Shown here: positions 25,270-34,148 of the stretch, piece by piece | Numbering within the stretch: the first letter of the stretch is position 1 | How the letters are laid out: each line of letters starts with the position of its first letter | Source: Sporolactobacillus terrae DSM 11697 | GTDB lineage: Bacteria > Bacillota > Bacilli > Bacillales > Sporolactobacillaceae | Length of the DNA stretch: 64,000 nt | Direction: 5' to 3' | Assembly: GCF_000648615.1 (NCBI RefSeq) | Contig: NZ_JFZC01000012.1 | Coordinates: 1-64,000 of the forward strand | Program-made: the position numbers and the translations under genes | Notes under the pieces: model-generated | The model's database searches: none | The model's input: only the letters and a program-made list of their open reading frames with translations | Told to the model about the DNA's origin: nothing

Positions 25270-26475
25270 GTGAATGAGAGAAAAACGGGAGTAGGCACAA
25301 AGACCGTTTGGGCCGGCGAAAAGGAGGTGCTCGTTCATCATGCGACCCAAGTGCCGGTGATCGTCAGTGTTGCGTATAATTACGATGACATGGACGAGTG
25401 GTACGACGTGGCGATCGGCAATAAGCCGGGACATATCTACGGCCGCAATACCAACCCCACCGTTCAAGCTTTTGAGGATAAGCTGAAAGCACTTGAAGGG
25501 GCGGAGGACGCAACCAGCTTTACGACCGGAATGGCGGCAATCAGCAATACCCTCTACACCTTTTTGAAGCCGGGTGATCGGGTGGTTTCCATCAAGGATA
25601 CTTATGGTGGCACCAATAAAATTTTCACAGAATTTCTTCCTAAAATTGGTGTGGACGTTGCACTGTGCACGACAGGCGATCATGAATCGATCGAGACCGA
25701 AGTAGCGAAAGGGTGCACGATTCTCTACCTTGAGACGCCGACGAATCCGACGGTGAAAATCACTGATATTGAAAGAATGGCAAAAGTTGGGCATCAGGCA
25801 GGAGCACTGGTTGTCGTTGATAATACATTTGCAACACCGATTCTCCAGCATCCACTTGATCTTGGGGCGGACTTGGTCTTGCACAGTGCGACGAAATTTC
25901 TTGGCGGACATGCCGATGCACTAGGCGGAATTGTTTGCGGTGCAAAAACGCTGGTGCGTCAAATCTATCATTATCGAGAAATTAATGGGGCTTCGCTTGA
26001 TCCGTGGTCGGCCTATCTATTACTTCGCGGGATGAAGACCTTAAAATTGCGTGTGCTGCAGCAAACAAAGAGTGCAATGGCGCTTGCCAAGTACTTGAAG
26101 ACTCAGCCCGCGGTTGATCATGTGTATTATCCCGGACTTGAATCACATCTGCATCACGACATTGCTACGAAACAAATGGAAGGATACGGCGCAATGCTCA
26201 GCTTTTCATTGAAAGACGGTATGGAAGCCGTGAAGACGCTGCTCCCAGCTCTGAAATTTGCTCATCGTGCTGCAAATCTTGGTGCGGTCGAGACAACCTA
26301 TGGTCCTGCACGAACCACGAGTCATGTTGAATGTAGCGCTGAGGAACGCAAGGCAATGGGGATTCCGGATGGACTGATTCGCATTTCCGTAGGGATTGAA
26401 GATACGGAGGATCTTATTGATGACCTCACACAGGCGTTTGAGAAACTGGAGTACTGTCAATCCATGACACGCTAA
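25270..26475 (+). CDS. Cystathionine gamma-synthase/lyase-family PLP enzyme of the ectoine operon
   Basis: A 401-residue fold-I PLP enzyme. K209 in HSATKFLGGH is the PLP lysine; Y112 in DTYGGT, YGRNTNPT and ETPTNPT are conserved. It has YGGT rather than the YGCT of the methionine gamma-lyase at 18926, so the two are different paralogues. An insertion-like DMDEWYDVAIGNKPGHIYG segment near the N terminus differs from standard MetB/MetC. GTG 25270 follows AAAGGAGCG. It lies between eutC and the deacetylase gene, where proteobacterial loci would have DoeC/DoeD-type steps. Its role is unknown; gamma-elimination on diaminobutyrate or a hydroxylated derivative is a hypothesis. Confidence 0.8.
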   Translation: MNERKTGVGTKTVWAGEKEVLVHHATQVPVIVSVAYNYDDMDEWYDVAIGNKPGHIYGRNTNPTVQAFEDKLKALEGAEDATSFTTGMAAISNTLYTFLKPGDRVVSIKDTYGGTNKIFTEFLPKIGVDVALCTTGDHESIETEVAKGCTILYLETPTNPTVKITDIERMAKVGHQAGALVVVDNTFATPILQHPLDLGADLVLHSATKFLGGHADALGGIVCGAKTLVRQIYHYREINGASLDPWSAYLLLRGMKTLKLRVLQQTKSAMALAKYLKTQPAVDHVYYPGLESHLHHDIATKQMEGYGAMLSFSLKDGMEAVKTLLPALKFAHRAANLGAVETTYGPARTTSHVECSAEERKAMGIPDGLIRISVGIEDTEDLIDDLTQAFEKLEYCQSMTR

Positions 26476-26486
26476 GGAGTGATTGC

Positions 26487-27722
26487 ATGAATGATCAATG
26501 GATCACGGACCATGCAAAGGCCTATTTTCAAAAGACCATCATCTATCGAAGACAGCTGCATCAGCATCCGGAATTGAGCTTTCATGAAGAAAACACCGCT
26601 GCATATCTCGAAGCGGAATTAGCTAAAATGCCGGGGATGCGTGTGAAAACGGGGATTGGTTTGGAAACAGCGGTCATTGCGACGATCCGTGGCGGCGATG
26701 GACCGACCATCGGTGTTCGTGCCGACATGGATGCACTGCCAATCAGTGAGGCGAATCAATGCCTGTATCGCTCGCAAAATGAAGGGGTGATGCATGCATG
26801 TGGGCATGATGCTCACATGGCGATTGCGCTCTCAGTTGCTCATTTAATGAGTGAACGATGGCAGCGCGGCGAACTGACCGGCACGGTGCGTTTTCTCTTC
26901 CAGCCCGCTGAAGAGACGACCGACCGTTTTGGAAAGACTGGCGGACACTATTTGGCAGCATCCGGAGTGCTGGATTCGCTTGATGCTTTGTTTGCACTTC
27001 ATGTGATGCCGGAGTATCCGCTCGGCGTCGTTCTTGTTCCCGACGGGTACTGTACGGCCAATGTTGATGAGTTTACAGCCATTATTAAAGGAAAGGGTGG
27101 ACACGGCGCTTATCCGCATCTCAGCAATGATCCGATCTGGATGCTCGGCTCTGTGCTGCAGGCGCTTCAAGGTATTGTATCGAGGAAAACGTCACCGCTT
27201 GAGCCGGCGGTTGTCAGTGTTTGCCATGTAGCTGCCGGCGACGGGAAAACGAATAATGTCATTCCATCAGAAGCGCGGCTTCAAGGAACCTTCCGCAGTT
27301 ACTCGCCGGAAGTGCGCGCGCAACTTGTTCAGCAGTTTGAATCGGTGCTTTCGATCGTGAAACCACTCGGAGGCGACTATCAGCTGTTGATCAATCACGG
27401 AGAGCCTTCGGTGTATAATCATCAGTCGTTGACGCCAATTATGAAGCGTGCGATTGGCAGACTGCTTCCTGAAGTGTGCATACGACCGGATACATTTGGT
27501 CTGGGCGGTGAAGATTTTGCCCATATGGCGGCTCGGGTTCCCTCTGCAATGTTTTTCTTAGGCTGTGCCACAGAAGATGGGGTGAAACGAGATTTGCACG
27601 CGCCGATCTTTGATCTTAATGAAAACAGCCTGCTGATCGGTGTGACTGCATTTGCCGGTACGATTCTTGAGTGCTTGCATCATCCGGAACAAATGCCGGA
27701 TAAAAAACAGACAACTTGCTGA
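26487..27722 (+). CDS. M20 amidohydrolase, probable N-acetyl-diaminobutyrate deacetylase
   Basis: A 411-residue M20D metallo-amidohydrolase. Visible are RRQLHQHPELSFHE, the metal motif MHACGHDAHMAI, the PAEETTDRFGKTGG glutamate pair, GKGGHGAYPH in the dimerisation domain and FGLGGEDFAHM near the C terminus. The family removes acyl groups from amino acids. In this operon the natural substrate would be N-acetyl-2,4-diaminobutyrate made by DoeA. The classic DoeB is an unrelated aspartoacylase-type protein; M20-type enzymes (named DoeB2 in some annotations) are an alternative for the step. It starts 12 bp after the lyase gene behind AAGGAGTG. Confidence 0.8.
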   Translation: MNDQWITDHAKAYFQKTIIYRRQLHQHPELSFHEENTAAYLEAELAKMPGMRVKTGIGLETAVIATIRGGDGPTIGVRADMDALPISEANQCLYRSQNEGVMHACGHDAHMAIALSVAHLMSERWQRGELTGTVRFLFQPAEETTDRFGKTGGHYLAASGVLDSLDALFALHVMPEYPLGVVLVPDGYCTANVDEFTAIIKGKGGHGAYPHLSNDPIWMLGSVLQALQGIVSRKTSPLEPAVVSVCHVAAGDGKTNNVIPSEARLQGTFRSYSPEVRAQLVQQFESVLSIVKPLGGDYQLLINHGEPSVYNHQSLTPIMKRAIGRLLPEVCIRPDTFGLGGEDFAHMAARVPSAMFFLGCATEDGVKRDLHAPIFDLNENSLLIGVTAFAGTILECLHHPEQMPDKKQTTC

Positions 27723-27811
27723 ACCATGGGTGCGATGTAGATCTGTTCCTATGAAAAAAATCAGATTATTTTTGCTATTACCTCTATTCCAATTCGAAGG
27801 AGCGTGTTCCT

Positions 27812-28693
27812 ATGAAAAAATTAATCATTGTGATACTTGGTGTATTGATGGTCATTGGGCTTGTTGGGTGTGGAAACGCAGATAAGAATTCGTCCGGTGC
27901 AAAAGGGGAAACAACCTTTGAGAAGGCAAAAAAAGCAGGACGGATTACGGTAGGATTTGCTAATGAAAAGCCGTATGCCTATGCAACGACCGATGGAAAA
28001 TTAAAAGGCGAAGCTGTAGAAGTGGCCAAGACAATCTTAAAACGACTCGGGATTAAAGAAGTGGATGGGGTACTGACTCAATTTGGCTCATTAATTCCAG
28101 GACTTAAAGCAAAACGTTTTGATATGATCACAGCCGGAATGTACATCACGCCTGAACGAGCCAAAGAAGTTGATTTTGCTAATCCGGACTACAGCATTGC
28201 TGAAGCCATTGCGGTCAAAAAAGGCAATCCGAAAAACATCAAAAGTTATGCAGATATTAAGAAAAATAAAAACGCAACGATCGGTGTAATGGGCGGAGCG
28301 GCAGAACAAAAATATCTGACTGCTTCAGGTGTAAGTACGCGTCAAATCAAAATTTTCAATGATAATCCGAGTGCGCTGTCTGCGCTTGAATCCGGACGTG
28401 TCGATGTGATTACCATGACCGGACCGTCATTAAAAGCGGTGCTTGATGCTTCAAAGTCCAACAAGGTTGAGAAAGTCGAAGATTTCAAGCAGCCTACGAT
28501 TGACGGTAAGAGTGTGCGAAGCTATGGGGCTAGTGTATTCCGTAAAGGCGATGATGATTTCAAAGAAGCATTTAATAAAGAGTTGGAAAAAATGAAACAG
28601 AGCGGCGAATTGCTCAAAATCTTGAAAAAATATGGTTTTACCGAGGATGAACTTCCGGGGGATGCGACGCTAGAAGATGTCCTTAACCATTAA
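27812..28693 (+). CDS. ehuB: Ectoine/hydroxyectoine ABC transporter binding lipoprotein
   Basis: A 293-residue family-3 solute-binding protein with signal peptide and lipobox LVGC (Cys20). FANEKPYAYAT, VLTQFGSLIPGLKAKRFDMI, AGMYITPERAKEVDF, VKKGNPKNIKSYADI and FNDNPSALSALESGRVD closely follow EhuB as I recall it, especially the FGSLIPGL and GMYITPER segments. It would capture ectoine or hydroxyectoine outside the cell. ATG 27812 follows GAAGGAGCG. A hairpin separates it from the permease genes. Confidence 0.85.
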   Translation: MKKLIIVILGVLMVIGLVGCGNADKNSSGAKGETTFEKAKKAGRITVGFANEKPYAYATTDGKLKGEAVEVAKTILKRLGIKEVDGVLTQFGSLIPGLKAKRFDMITAGMYITPERAKEVDFANPDYSIAEAIAVKKGNPKNIKSYADIKKNKNATIGVMGGAAEQKYLTASGVSTRQIKIFNDNPSALSALESGRVDVITMTGPSLKAVLDASKSNKVEKVEDFKQPTIDGKSVRSYGASVFRKGDDDFKEAFNKELEKMKQSGELLKILKKYGFTEDELPGDATLEDVLNH

Positions 28694-28729
28694 TAGCGAT
28701 CGTCATGATGAAAGCAAGGATGAATGATC

Positions 28730-28756
28730 GAAAGAGAGAGAACCTTTCTCTCTTTC
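28730..28756 (+). terminator. Intercistronic hairpin after ehuB
   Basis: GAAAGAGAGA / TCTCTCTTTC stem (10 bp) with a short loop and no solid T-run. As in the amide operon, it falls between the binding-protein gene and the permease genes and probably sets the ratio of their expression. Confidence 0.6.
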
Positions 28757-28943
28757 TGTCGTATTTATTAATCTTTGAAAAGAAGGGCTTGGGTTGACGC
28801 ATTTTATATCGTTTGAGGATGAGCGATATTCATAGCGACGGTTCGATCATCTTGGCGATGAACTTATAGGAAAATAGGTGCATTGCTCATCCTTGTGAAG
28901 ACATTCAGCTCAGTTTATTCATTCAAAGCAAGGAGTGAAACAT

Positions 28944-29591
28944 GTGGTCTCAAACATCGCTATCTTTAATAGTCTGCTCAAAGGACTAGCCGTGACGCTG
29001 CAGGTTCTGGGTTATTCGGTCATTCTAGCTTTGGGATTATCTTTTATTTTCGGCTTTTTGAGCCTCAGTAAATGGAAAATGGCTAAGATCGTCTCACATC
29101 TTTATATTGAAATTTTTCGCGGGACTTCACTGCTCGTGCAATTGTTTTGGCTTTATTTCAGTTTGCCGATTCTAGGGATTCAGCTGCCTGCGATGCTGGT
29201 CGGCGTGCTTGGCCTGGGGCTGAACTATGGCGCATACGGTGCGGTCGTGGTGAAAACCTCGATTCAAGCCGTTCCGAAAGGGCAGTTTGAAGCGTCTGTC
29301 GCCCTTAACATGTCGCCGTTCCGGCGGATGCGTTCGGTTATACTGCCTCAAGCGTTTCTGATCATGCTGCCGACATTCAGCAATTTGACTATTGAACTAT
29401 TAAAAGGGACGTCGCTTGTTTCACTGGTTACTTTATCCGACCTCACCTTTCAGGCGATGGCCCTCCGTTCGGCTACAATGGAGACCGTAAAAATTTTTAC
29501 TATACTGCTCATTCTTTATTTTATTGTTGCCTATCCGATTACGTTGGCGTTTCGTTGGCTTGAGAAAAAATTGTCCGTGGGGAGGGGTTAA
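28944..29591 (+). CDS. ehuC: Ectoine/hydroxyectoine ABC transporter permease EhuC type
   Basis: A 215-residue His/Glu/Gln-type (HisM) permease with about five helices. GTG 28944 is chosen because AGGAG at 28931-28935 is eight bases upstream; a GTG at 28935 overlaps the site. Motifs: LAVTLQVLGYSVILALGLSF, EIFRGTSLLVQLFW, the coupling loop EASVALNMSPFRRMRSVILPQA and LLKGTSLVSL. Paired with the next gene, it forms the membrane channel. Confidence 0.85.
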   Translation: MVSNIAIFNSLLKGLAVTLQVLGYSVILALGLSFIFGFLSLSKWKMAKIVSHLYIEIFRGTSLLVQLFWLYFSLPILGIQLPAMLVGVLGLGLNYGAYGAVVVKTSIQAVPKGQFEASVALNMSPFRRMRSVILPQAFLIMLPTFSNLTIELLKGTSLVSLVTLSDLTFQAMALRSATMETVKIFTILLILYFIVAYPITLAFRWLEKKLSVGRG

Positions 29592-29594
29592 GCG

Positions 29595-30260
29595 ATGTGG
29601 AGCTGGGATTTTGCATTTTCGATTTTACCGCAACTGTTGCAGGCGATGGTTGTGACGATTGAAGCGACGATTGTCGGTTTTGTGATTGCAGCATTGCTCG
29701 GGTTATTATGGACGCTTTGCAAACGTTCGCCTTTTACACCTTTGCGTATTGCCGTCAATGCTTTTGTTGAATTCATTAAGAGTACACCGCTTCTGGTTCA
29801 ATTGTACTTTATCTTCTTTGTCTTTCCAGCGTTCGGCGTGTCCTTATCCCCTTTTTTGGCGGGTGTGCTCGGCCTTGGACTGCATTACAGTACCTATTTA
29901 ACGGAGGTATTTCGAACAGGGATCGACGCGATACCGAAAGGACAGTGGGAAGCCGGCTCTGCTTTGAACTTTTCCAGAGTGAAAATATGGACGCAGATCA
30001 TTATGCCGCAGGCGATTCCGCCGATCATCCCGATGCTGGGCAACTACTTCATTGTTATGTTTAAAGAAACACCGCTGCTGTCGGCAATATCCCTTGTTGA
30101 GATGGTACAAACGGCTCAAATGATTGGTTCGGCCTCCTTCCGATATGTCGAGGCGTTTACTGATGTCGGCATTATTTTTCTAGTGCTGAGTTATCCGGCT
30201 TCGTTGATTGTGGGGGTAATCAATAAGCGAATCAAGCAGCGTTTCGGTCAGTCCATTTAA
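29595..30260 (+). CDS. ehuD: Ectoine/hydroxyectoine ABC transporter permease EhuD type
   Basis: A 221-residue HisM-type permease starting three bases after the ehuC stop, behind GGGGAGGGG. It has EFIKSTPLLVQLYFIFFV, YLTEVFRTGIDAIPKGQWEA, the EAA-loop ALNFSRVKIWTQIIMPQA and MFKETPLLSAISLVEM. Its partner is ehuC; both would be energised by ehuA. Confidence 0.87.
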   Translation: MWSWDFAFSILPQLLQAMVVTIEATIVGFVIAALLGLLWTLCKRSPFTPLRIAVNAFVEFIKSTPLLVQLYFIFFVFPAFGVSLSPFLAGVLGLGLHYSTYLTEVFRTGIDAIPKGQWEAGSALNFSRVKIWTQIIMPQAIPPIIPMLGNYFIVMFKETPLLSAISLVEMVQTAQMIGSASFRYVEAFTDVGIIFLVLSYPASLIVGVINKRIKQRFGQSI

Positions 30261-30281
30261 TGAAAAGGAGGAATGGTTCTC

Positions 30282-31082
30282 ATGAATGAACACGTAGCGG
30301 GCGAACCATTAGTTAAATACCGTAATATCGGCAAAAGGTTTGGGGCAACAGAAGTGCTCAGTGACATTAACTTTGATATATATCCGGGCGAGAAGGTCGC
30401 CATGATTGGACCGAGCGGATCGGGAAAAACGACGCTTGCCCGCATGCTGATGACTTTGGAAAAACCATCGAAAGGAACGATTGAAGTCGGCGGAGAACTG
30501 TTGTGGCACCGCAACGTTAATGGGCGGCTTATGGAAGCTAACGCGAGTCATTTGCGCAAAGTTCGCGGGCAAATTGGCATGGTGTTTCAACACTTTAATC
30601 TTTTTCCGCATATGACGATTTTGCGCAACATTATGGAGGCGCAGGTTCATGTACTGGGCAGAACAAAGCAGGAGGCCAAGGAGCAAGCCGTCAAGCTGCT
30701 GAAAAAAGTAGGTTTAGCTGACAAATGCAAGGCCTACCCGGCGCAACTATCAGGGGGGCAGCAGCAGCGCGTTGCTATGGCTCGCGCACTTGTCATGAAA
30801 CCGAAAATCATGCTGTTTGACGAAGTTACATCGGCGCTCGATCCAGAACTCGTTGAGGAAGTATTGGGCGTGATTCGTGAGATCGCTGAAGAAGAGGAGA
30901 TGGCGATGCTGCTCATCACTCACGAAATGGCGTTCGCACGTGATATTGCTGATCGTGTTGTCTTCATGGCGGATGGTCAGATCGTCGAGCAGGGAGCACC
31001 GGAACAACTTTTCAATCAACCGAAACATCAACGGACCATGAACTTTCTCAGCCGTTTTTCCGCGCAATCACAGAGTGTTTAA
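30282..31082 (+). CDS. ehuA: Ectoine/hydroxyectoine ABC transporter ATPase
   Basis: A 266-residue polar-amino-acid-type ATPase: Walker A GPSGSGKTT, Q-loop VFQHFNLFPHMT, signature LSGGQQQRVAMARAL, Walker B IMLFDEVTSALDPELV and switch region LLITHEMAFARDIADRV. Start ATG 30282 lies ten bases from AAGGAGG; ATG 30273 is too close. The inserted ELLWHRNVNGRLMEANASHL segment is seen in EhuA-type proteins. It is the last gene of the operon, followed by a terminator at 31149. Confidence 0.88.
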   Translation: MNEHVAGEPLVKYRNIGKRFGATEVLSDINFDIYPGEKVAMIGPSGSGKTTLARMLMTLEKPSKGTIEVGGELLWHRNVNGRLMEANASHLRKVRGQIGMVFQHFNLFPHMTILRNIMEAQVHVLGRTKQEAKEQAVKLLKKVGLADKCKAYPAQLSGGQQQRVAMARALVMKPKIMLFDEVTSALDPELVEEVLGVIREIAEEEEMAMLLITHEMAFARDIADRVVFMADGQIVEQGAPEQLFNQPKHQRTMNFLSRFSAQSQSV

Positions 31083-31148
31083 GGCAACTTTGCATTGGAT
31101 GGCGCGGATTTCGTTTGGTTCGCTTAGCGCATATAAAGGTTAAAAACC

Positions 31149-31180
31149 TCCACCTAAGTTCGCAGGTGGATGTTTTGTTA
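31149..31180 (+). terminator. Terminator of the ectoine operon
   Basis: TCCACCT / AGGTGGA stem with an 8-base loop, then TGTTTTGTT, 67 bp after the ehuA stop. Confidence 0.7.
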
Positions 31181-31337
31181 GGGTGAGAAGGTTTATTGTT
31201 GTGAAGCCGTTGATACTCAGTACGGAAACGATCGGATAAGAACAGTACGAGGCACGGCGTCTAGGTATCGATTAATTGCACCGATTCATGGCAATAATCA
31301 ATGAAGAATTGAAATTGATCAATGAGAAGGTGTTCGG

Positions 31338-31844
31338 GTGATTTATATCTATAATGATTTCGGCGGCACTCACACCACATCACTTGCGGCAGCCTATCAT
31401 CTGAATTTGATTCCAGATGATCGGAAACTGACCTCCCAAGAAATTCTTGAAGTGCCGTATTTCAATCAATTGAATGCATCGGATATGGGAAAATTCATCT
31501 TTCATGGTGTGGATAAGGAAGGAAATGCCGTTTATACGGTTGGGCGCGGTCCGGGAAAGCATGTGCTTCCAGCGATGACTCACTTAGCCGAACTGCTTGC
31601 AGAAAAGTATCATGGCGATGAAAAGATTATTTTCTCAAATACATCCCCGACGGTTCCGTTTGCGATGACCATGGGGGGCCTATGTTCGCGCTGGATGCAC
31701 ATCGATTTTATCGGCGTGCCTTTGCTCACGTTCGGCGCAAAGCAGTGCTGGAAAGATCTCATTAAACTGGTTGCCTATACGAAGAAGGCCGGGCGTACCT
31801 CGCAAAAGAAAGTCACCGTGCTGGAGAATAAGGGGTTTAAGTAA
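31338..31844 (+). CDS. DUF3189 family protein
   Basis: A 168-residue protein of a conserved Firmicute family (DUF3189) without known function. Its N-terminal IYIYNDFGGTHTTSLAAAYH, TSQEILEVPYFNQL and VYTVGRGPGKHVLPA segments are the conserved parts. There is no signal peptide or membrane segment. It starts at GTG 31338 after GAGAAGGTG and is a single gene between two terminators. Confidence 0.7.
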   Translation: MIYIYNDFGGTHTTSLAAAYHLNLIPDDRKLTSQEILEVPYFNQLNASDMGKFIFHGVDKEGNAVYTVGRGPGKHVLPAMTHLAELLAEKYHGDEKIIFSNTSPTVPFAMTMGGLCSRWMHIDFIGVPLLTFGAKQCWKDLIKLVAYTKKAGRTSQKKVTVLENKGFK

Positions 31845-31880
31845 CCCATGAAACGGCACAATGAATTGAATACGTCGACC

Positions 31881-31935
31881 AACCCCCCTCCTTAAGGTCA
31901 GATGAAATCTGATGCTTCAGGAGGGGGGTTTTTAT
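31881..31935 (+). terminator. Strong rho-independent terminator
   Basis: AACCCCCCTCCT pairs with AGGAGGGGGGTT (12 bp), with an inner structured loop (TCAGAT/ATCTGA) and TTTTTATTTT after it. It closes the DUF3189 gene. Confidence 0.9.
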
Positions 31936-32043
31936 TTTACACGCATTGCGGGGCCCAATCGTGCATAAACTTCTTTGCACTGATTGCGCTTTCTTTGAAA
32001 GCACGAAGGTGTATTATTGAGAACGAAAAGGGGAGAGAAAGGG

Positions 32044-34148
32044 TTGAGTAAAAATGTAAGCGCTAATAAAAAAGAGTTGGTTCTACACTATTTGCTTGAT
32101 CATGAGGGGTATTTGTCTACTCAAGCGATCACGCAGAAATTCAAAATTTCACCGAGAACTTTGTATTACATTTTTGATGCGATTAATCACGATTTGATGA
32201 AACAAGACTTAGAGCCTATTCAAAATGTACGACGTGCTGGCTACTATTTAAAACGAAACACGAAGCTGAAACTTCGAGAGAATCCGCATGCTGATCCAGA
32301 GCCAATCATCAATTTTTCAAAAGATGAGCGGTGTATCATTGATCCTTTTCTTTGCTTAATCAGTACGAAGAAAGTGACCGTAGACCAATTGGCCGAGGTG
32401 CAGAATGTTTCAAGAAATACCGTACTGTCTGATATTCAATGGGTCAGAAAAAAATTAGAGAAATACAAGCTGACATTAACGAGTACGACGAGTAAAGGAT
32501 ACAACGTTTCTGGAAACGAAGCGGACATTCGATGGTGGTTTTATGAACTGATTGAAAATCATTTGGCATTCTTTAAACAGTTAAAGAAAAATACAACGGC
32601 ACTCATGGTCGAAGAATTTGTTAAACTCGAGCGGAATGTGACAGTAACGTTTGAATGGATCGAAGATGTTGAACGTTTGACCGGCAAACATTTTTCTGAT
32701 GATACGCTTCATGTTCTGACTTTTTTTATCCCCTTTGTTATGTCTCGACTTGCAAATGGCAATGTGATGTCTTCTGCTGAATGCTACGAAGCAAATGTTC
32801 TTCGGAATGATCCGGAATATCCAATGATCCACCAATTATTTAACCGATACGGCAGAAATGCGGCGCACTATGAAGGGGATGTGTTTTATCTTGAAGCTCT
32901 GCTGCTGAGCAGCCAAATCAATTATATCAGTTCGGAATCGAATGACGCGCCGCAACGATTCATTGGCTTAGAAAATGAAGTTGAAGAAGTCTTAAACGCT
33001 TTCAATACATTTCGGGTATGCGTTTTGAAAACACAGAGGAATTGAAGAAAAACTTGTATCTGCATCTGCTCGCCTGTTACTACCGCGTGAAGTATGGGGT
33101 GAACTATAAAAACAGATGGTTAAAACAAATAAAGAAGAATTACAGTGATGTCTTTTCATTTACTAAGTTTTCGATTGTATCCTTTGCAGATTTCTGCGAG
33201 CGCCCAATAAGTGAAGATGAAATTGCGCTGATTTCATTATACTTTGGCGCAGAGATCGACCGATTGAATCGAAATAAAGGAGACACTGCTCCGGCACATA
33301 AAGTACTTCTTGTATGCAGCAGCGGGGTTGGAACGGCAAGCATTTTGAAACAGAAACTGCAATCGATGTTTCCATTTGTCAGCTTTGAAGGTCCGATTAC
33401 GGAACGCGCTTATATGAAGCGGTCGGAAGTAAAGGAAAGTATTGTCATTTCAACGATTTCTCTTCCGATTAAAAATAAAAAAGTGATGCTCGTTCATGCC
33501 CTTCCGGATCAACACGATTTAAAAATTTTATCTGATGCGCTTGTTCCATTTGATATGGGGTGCAATCAATTGGTCGCCTCCATATTGGATGTTGTGTGTG
33601 ACTATGCAAAAGTGACGGACTTCGCTGGATTAGAAGAGGGCCTCATTCAGCTGTTCAGTAATCCGGATCGCGATGCGAAAGGGGGTTATCAGCCAATGTT
33701 GAGTGAATTGCTGACGCGCGACACGGTACAAGTGGCTCAAAACCAGGGGATGAACTGGAAGCAAGCCATTCAAAAGAGTGCAGAACCGCTTTTGAAAAAA
33801 GGAAAGGTTACGTCGCAATACATTGACGCAATGATTGAAGTCGTTAACCAACATGGCCCGTTTATTAATATTGGCAAAGGGGTGGCGCTTGCTCATGCGC
33901 GTCCTGACAAAGGGGTGAATCATCTGAGTATGTCACTGCTTAAATTGGATAAACCGGTGGATTTGGTTGATCAGAATCACCCGGTAACCCTTTTCTTTAC
34001 TTTAGCGGCTGTGGACAATACGGCACATTTGAAAGCGCTGTCGGAATTAGCTTCGCTTCTTGGCGAAGCGACTACGCTTGAGCAATTATTAAAGGCACAA
34101 ACAAAAGAAGATCTTTTATCAATTATTGAAGAGGAGGAGAAAAAATGA
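32044..34148 (+). pseudogene. PRD-type PTS regulator with EIIB and EIIA domains, frameshifted
   Basis: Two overlapping frames encode one BglG/MtlR-type activator of about 700 residues. The first (32044-33045) has an HTH_11 region (LSTQAITQKFKISPRTLYYI), a second Mga-type HTH and PRD1. The second (in frame from before 33018 to 34148) has the rest of PRD2, an EIIB-like domain (LLVCSSGVGTASILKQ) and a C-terminal EIIA_2 domain with the phosphohistidine in GVALAHARP. Adding one base in the T-run near 33010-33012 restores FSGMRFEN-like continuity. The start is TTG 32044, behind AAAGGGGAGAG. Such regulators are phosphorylated by PTS partners and switch on their operon. As no separate EIIA gene is nearby, its EIIA domain may also feed EIIB. 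Confidence 0.8.
32054..32067 (+). promoter_or_regulatory. Candidate cre site inside the regulator gene start
   Basis: TGTAAGCGCTAATA fits cre at 12-13 of 14 positions and overlaps codons 4-8 of the PTS regulator gene, a usual place for CcpA roadblock repression of sugar operons. Confidence 0.4.

Noticed and set aside
33000..33045. Programmed frameshift in the PTS regulator
   Set aside because: No slippery heptamer, Shine-Dalgarno-like stimulator or hairpin is evident; a base loss or read error in a T-run is simpler.
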